A stretch of DNA of 64,000 nucleotides from the NCBI GenBank assembly GCA_046350355.1, contig JAXMAN010000002.1, forward strand, positions 1,238,109 to 1,302,108. The letters run 5' to 3'. Shown piece by piece: positions 61,292-64,000 of the stretch. Every line of letters starts with the position of its first letter. Position 1 is the first letter of the stretch. Below the pieces are notes generated by a model, which did not search any database, was not told the origin of the DNA, and worked only from the letters and a program-made list of their open reading frames with translations. The translations under genes and the position numbers were made by a program. This DNA is from UBA966 sp046350355. Lineage in GTDB: Bacteria > Planctomycetota > Phycisphaerae > Phycisphaerales > SM1A02.

Positions 61292-62287
61292 TCACTCCTT
61301 CGGCGGCGTCTTCTTGGTCGCGCGGGGACGCTTGGGCTTGGGAGCCTCGGCGGCCGGATCGGGTGCGGGAGCGGGCTCCGCGGGCATCGAGGGCGGCATG
61401 CGCGGCGGCTCCGCCGGCGTCCGGGGAGTCATCGCGGCGGGAGTCGACGGCGACGGGTCGGTCGAGCCCGGAGCGATCGGCGAGCGGGGACGAATTCCAC
61501 CCACGCCACCGGTGCCCGGGGTCAGCGGACGACTGGGTGCGCCGAGCGGACGCGAGGTCGGGATCGGACCGCCACCAAGCGCGCGGCTGCGAGGCGCGCC
61601 TGGAGGCAGCTCGGACGAACCAGACCCCAACGGACGGGAACCGAGGGGACGCGAACCCAGCGGCTGCGACGATCCCAACGGGCGCGAACCCAGCGGGCGC
61701 GAACCGCCGGCGAATCCGCTCGAACCGGGGCCGCCGGAGGACGGACCCGCAGGTCCCGCCGCGCCGCCACTTGGCGCGGCGCCGGGAGCGCCGGGAGGAA
61801 CCGCAGGACCACCGGCGGGCGGAAGCCCACCCGAACCCGCGTCTCCGCCCGGGGTGTTGAACATGCGCCGAGGATTGCGGATGAAGCGACCGCCGCGGCC
61901 GCCGCCACCGAAACCGCCGCCAGGGCCGGGGCCGCCGGCTCCGCGCCCGAATCCGCCACCCGGACGACCACCCTGGCGCGGGAACGCGCGCGGTCCCAGC
62001 GGCGAGTTGCGAGGCGCGTTCTGCGCGGCCTCGGTGCGCTTGCCCTTCTTGACGGCCTCGTTGACATGCAGCGTCTTGCCAAGCAGCTTCTTGTTCTGCA
62101 GCGTCTCGACCGCAAGCTGCCCGAGCTGGGGATCCCGGAAGAGCACGATCGCGAATCCGCGCGGCTTCCCCTTCTCGTCCATGGCGAGAATGATCTCGTC
62201 GACGGCCTCGCCGAACGGCGTGAAGAGGGGCTTGATCGCGTCGATCGTCGTGCGAGGATCGAGGTTCCCGACGTAGACCTTAAACAT
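61292..62287 (-). CDS. RRM RNA-binding protein with SRPLG-repeat tail
   Basis: The 331-residue protein begins MFKVYVGNLDPRTTIDAIKP, with RNP2 VYVGNL and RNP1 RGFAIVLF over residues 1-80. A Lys-rich joint (AVKKGKRTEAAQ) leads to a Gly-rich part (GGFGRGAGGPGPGGGFGGGG), then a block of pentapeptides SRPLG/SQPLG (about 61627-61706) and a Pro/Ala-rich end with a basic tail (KRPRATKKTPPKE). The ATG at 62287 is taken because it starts the RRM directly. No close structural family is recognised for the tail. It is first in a run with the other RRM gene and hscB. Confidence 0.88.
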   Translation of the reverse strand: MFKVYVGNLDPRTTIDAIKPLFTPFGEAVDEIILAMDEKGKPRGFAIVLFRDPQLGQLAVETLQNKKLLGKTLHVNEAVKKGKRTEAAQNAPRNSPLGPRAFPRQGGRPGGGFGRGAGGPGPGGGFGGGGRGGRFIRNPRRMFNTPGGDAGSGGLPPAGGPAVPPGAPGAAPSGGAAGPAGPSSGGPGSSGFAGGSRPLGSRPLGSSQPLGSRPLGSRPLGSGSSELPPGAPRSRALGGGPIPTSRPLGAPSRPLTPGTGGVGGIRPRSPIAPGSTDPSPSTPAAMTPRTPAEPPRMPPSMPAEPAPAPDPAAEAPKPKRPRATKKTPPKE

Positions 62288-62571
62288 TGGCACGGGGAGC
62301 GTCCAGTCTGATGCGGGCGCCTGCAGGCGGCGCCGATGGGCTGTCACGGCGAAGGCCGTACTCCCCCGGAGATCCTGGCCTCGAACCTCTGCGCGCCGAC
62401 ACGGCCCGCAGCCCCCGAGAGCAAACTGACGATGGCCCCGCCGAGGCAGCGGGACCGATCGACGATCTTAGACGCCTGTTCGCACACCAAGGTGCCCACG
62501 ATGCACTTGGGCAGGCAACAATTCCCCGAAAATCGCCCCCCGATCCCGACACCGCCCGATACGCGCGATGC

Positions 62572-62593
62572 ATGCATGCGCGAACGCATGCAT
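62572..62593. repeat. Hairpin of ATGCATGCG
   Basis: ATGCATGCG (62572-62580) pairs with CGCATGCAT (62585-62593) over the loop CGAA. There is no T-run, so it is not an obvious terminator. Confidence 0.6.
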
Positions 62594-62780
62594 TCACCAC
62601 CATGTGGACCGAAATCACGGGACGGCAGACACCACGCGCAGACGGTGGGAACCGCGGACCGCATGCCCTTCACGAAGCCGGGACGCGAGTCACCCACGCC
62701 GCCCTCCCGATCATGGGCACTGGTGAGCGAGCCCCCGGCGCGCCAAATGCACGCTGCAGACCACCGTCCCCGACCCCGAA

Positions 62781-62846
62781 TGCACTCCGAGAGCACTCCG
62801 AGAGCGTTTCGAGAGCGCTTCGGGAGCACGCCGGGAGCACTTCGAT
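62781..62846. repeat. Six imperfect 11-bp tandem repeats
   Basis: The units are TGCACTCCGAG, AGCACTCCGAG, AGCGTTTCGAG, AGCGCTTCGGG, AGCACGCCGGG and AGCACTTCGAT, with no gaps between them. The period is close to one helical turn. Confidence 0.85.
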
Positions 62847-63004
62847 CGCAGTCGCAAAGCTGCCTGCGCAACCGGTGCAGCTCCGCGGCCCGAACGCGCC
62901 CGGAACGCGCGCCAGGTGATGCGCAATGCACAGGCTCTGCAAAGCGAAACGGCGCCAGGCCCGCGAAGCACCACAGCGCCGTCCCAGCCAATCCCGAAGC
63001 ATTG

Positions 63005-63046
63005 GAAAAAAGAGAGCGCCCCGCTGGTTCGACCAGCGGGGCGCTC
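63005..63046 (-). terminator. rRNA operon terminator
   Basis: A perfect 15-bp stem (63014-63028 with 63032-63046) with loop TCG is followed on the minus strand by CTTTTTTCC. It lies 6 bp beyond the 5S gene. Confidence 0.92.
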
Positions 63047-63051
63047 ATGAA

Positions 63052-63158
63052 GCCGGCGATGACCTACTTTCCCGCGGGGCAGTATCATCGGCGACAAGGG
63101 CTTAACTGCTGTGTTCGGGATGGGAACAGGTGTTTCCCCTTGTCTATCCTCACCGGCA
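63052..63158 (-). rRNA. 5S ribosomal RNA
   Basis: The minus strand reads TGCCGGTGAGGATAGACAAG at the 5' end, then the conserved CCCATCCCGAACACAGCAGT and TAAGCCC, and ends AAAGTAGGTCATCGCCGGC. The ends pair as expected for helix I. Boundaries are accurate to a few bases. Confidence 0.92.
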
Positions 63159-63319
63159 AATCTGCCGGCGCCCTTCCGGGCGCCGGCAGCGTTGTTCGTG
63201 AAGTGATGGTCTTCGACACGGCGCACATCGTGCGCTGAACCGACATCCAGGCTTGCTGGATGCGAATCTCAGGGACGAACCCTTGAGCTTGGTATGTGTC
63301 CACCAGAAGGAATCTGGTA

Positions 63320-64000
<681 letters not shown>

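Larger units (their letters stand above)
62288..63004. other. Non-coding stretch between RRM gene and rRNA operon (about 0.7 kb)
   Basis: Open frames here have unnatural composition and one starts inside the rRNA terminator, so I call none. The stretch is less G+C-rich than its surroundings and holds a 9-bp hairpin (62572-62593) and six 11-bp tandem repeats (62781-62846). The promoter of the RRM gene is presumably at its left end. Confidence 0.55.

Noticed and set aside
62344..63048. A 234-codon minus-strand frame between the RRM gene and the 5S gene
   Set aside because: It starts inside the rRNA terminator, has no family features or ribosome-binding site, and its composition is not protein-like.

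Overview
The window (about 70% G+C) looks like chromosome of a planctomycete, most likely class Phycisphaerae. The clues are three secreted proteins ending in the DGADLGLLLGAW-type dockerin-like repeat common in that group, a long amidophosphoribosyltransferase of the Bacteroidetes/planctomycete type, a Gram-negative envelope (LpxA, MlaE, a two-partner secretion system) and many GTG/TTG starts. This placement is an inference from gene content; no search was run.

Layout. Positions 1-19335 (minus) are one uninterrupted reading frame running off the left edge: at least 6,445 residues of a giant two-partner-secretion exoprotein. It has an N-terminal TPS (filamentous-haemagglutinin type) domain followed by about 38 tandem beta-helix repeats of about 149 residues. 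Its transporter (tpsB, FhaC/ShlB type) lies just upstream, so the pair reads as a tpsB-tpsA operon. Divergent from it are lpxA and a metallo-beta-lactamase-fold hydrolase, then purF, rpsD, a membrane-anchored PpiD/SurA-like protein and a tRNA-binding OB-fold protein. A minus-strand block follows: two secreted dockerin-tailed proteins, ileS, a 60-residue protein and a ZIP metal transporter. Next come tRNA-Ala(CGC), mutS, a thioredoxin-like protein and a secreted vWA protein on the plus strand, and then obg and rpmA on the minus strand with an intrinsic terminator between them.

From 44 to 60 kb lie a GNAT acetyltransferase, dnaA (with one GC-type DnaA box upstream), a secreted helical-repeat protein, a DegT-family protein that lacks the PLP lysine and aspartate, a laminin-like dockerin-tailed protein, guaA, a lipoprotein, a STAS+MlaE pair, dprA, a two-TM protein, mdh, ndh, an RCC1-like lipoprotein and tRNA-Ile(GAU). 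The right end holds hscB and two RRM proteins with low-complexity tails, about 0.7 kb of non-coding DNA with an 11-bp tandem repeat, and the 3' end of an rRNA operon (partial 23S, 5S, strong terminator) on the minus strand.

The most unusual features are the giant repeat exoprotein with its transporter, a 32-bp palindrome present four times between 49.8 and 59.8 kb (always intergenic), and the DegT homologue with both PLP-anchoring residues replaced. Most genes are housekeeping genes in short operons; I see no phage, insertion sequence or CRISPR array.
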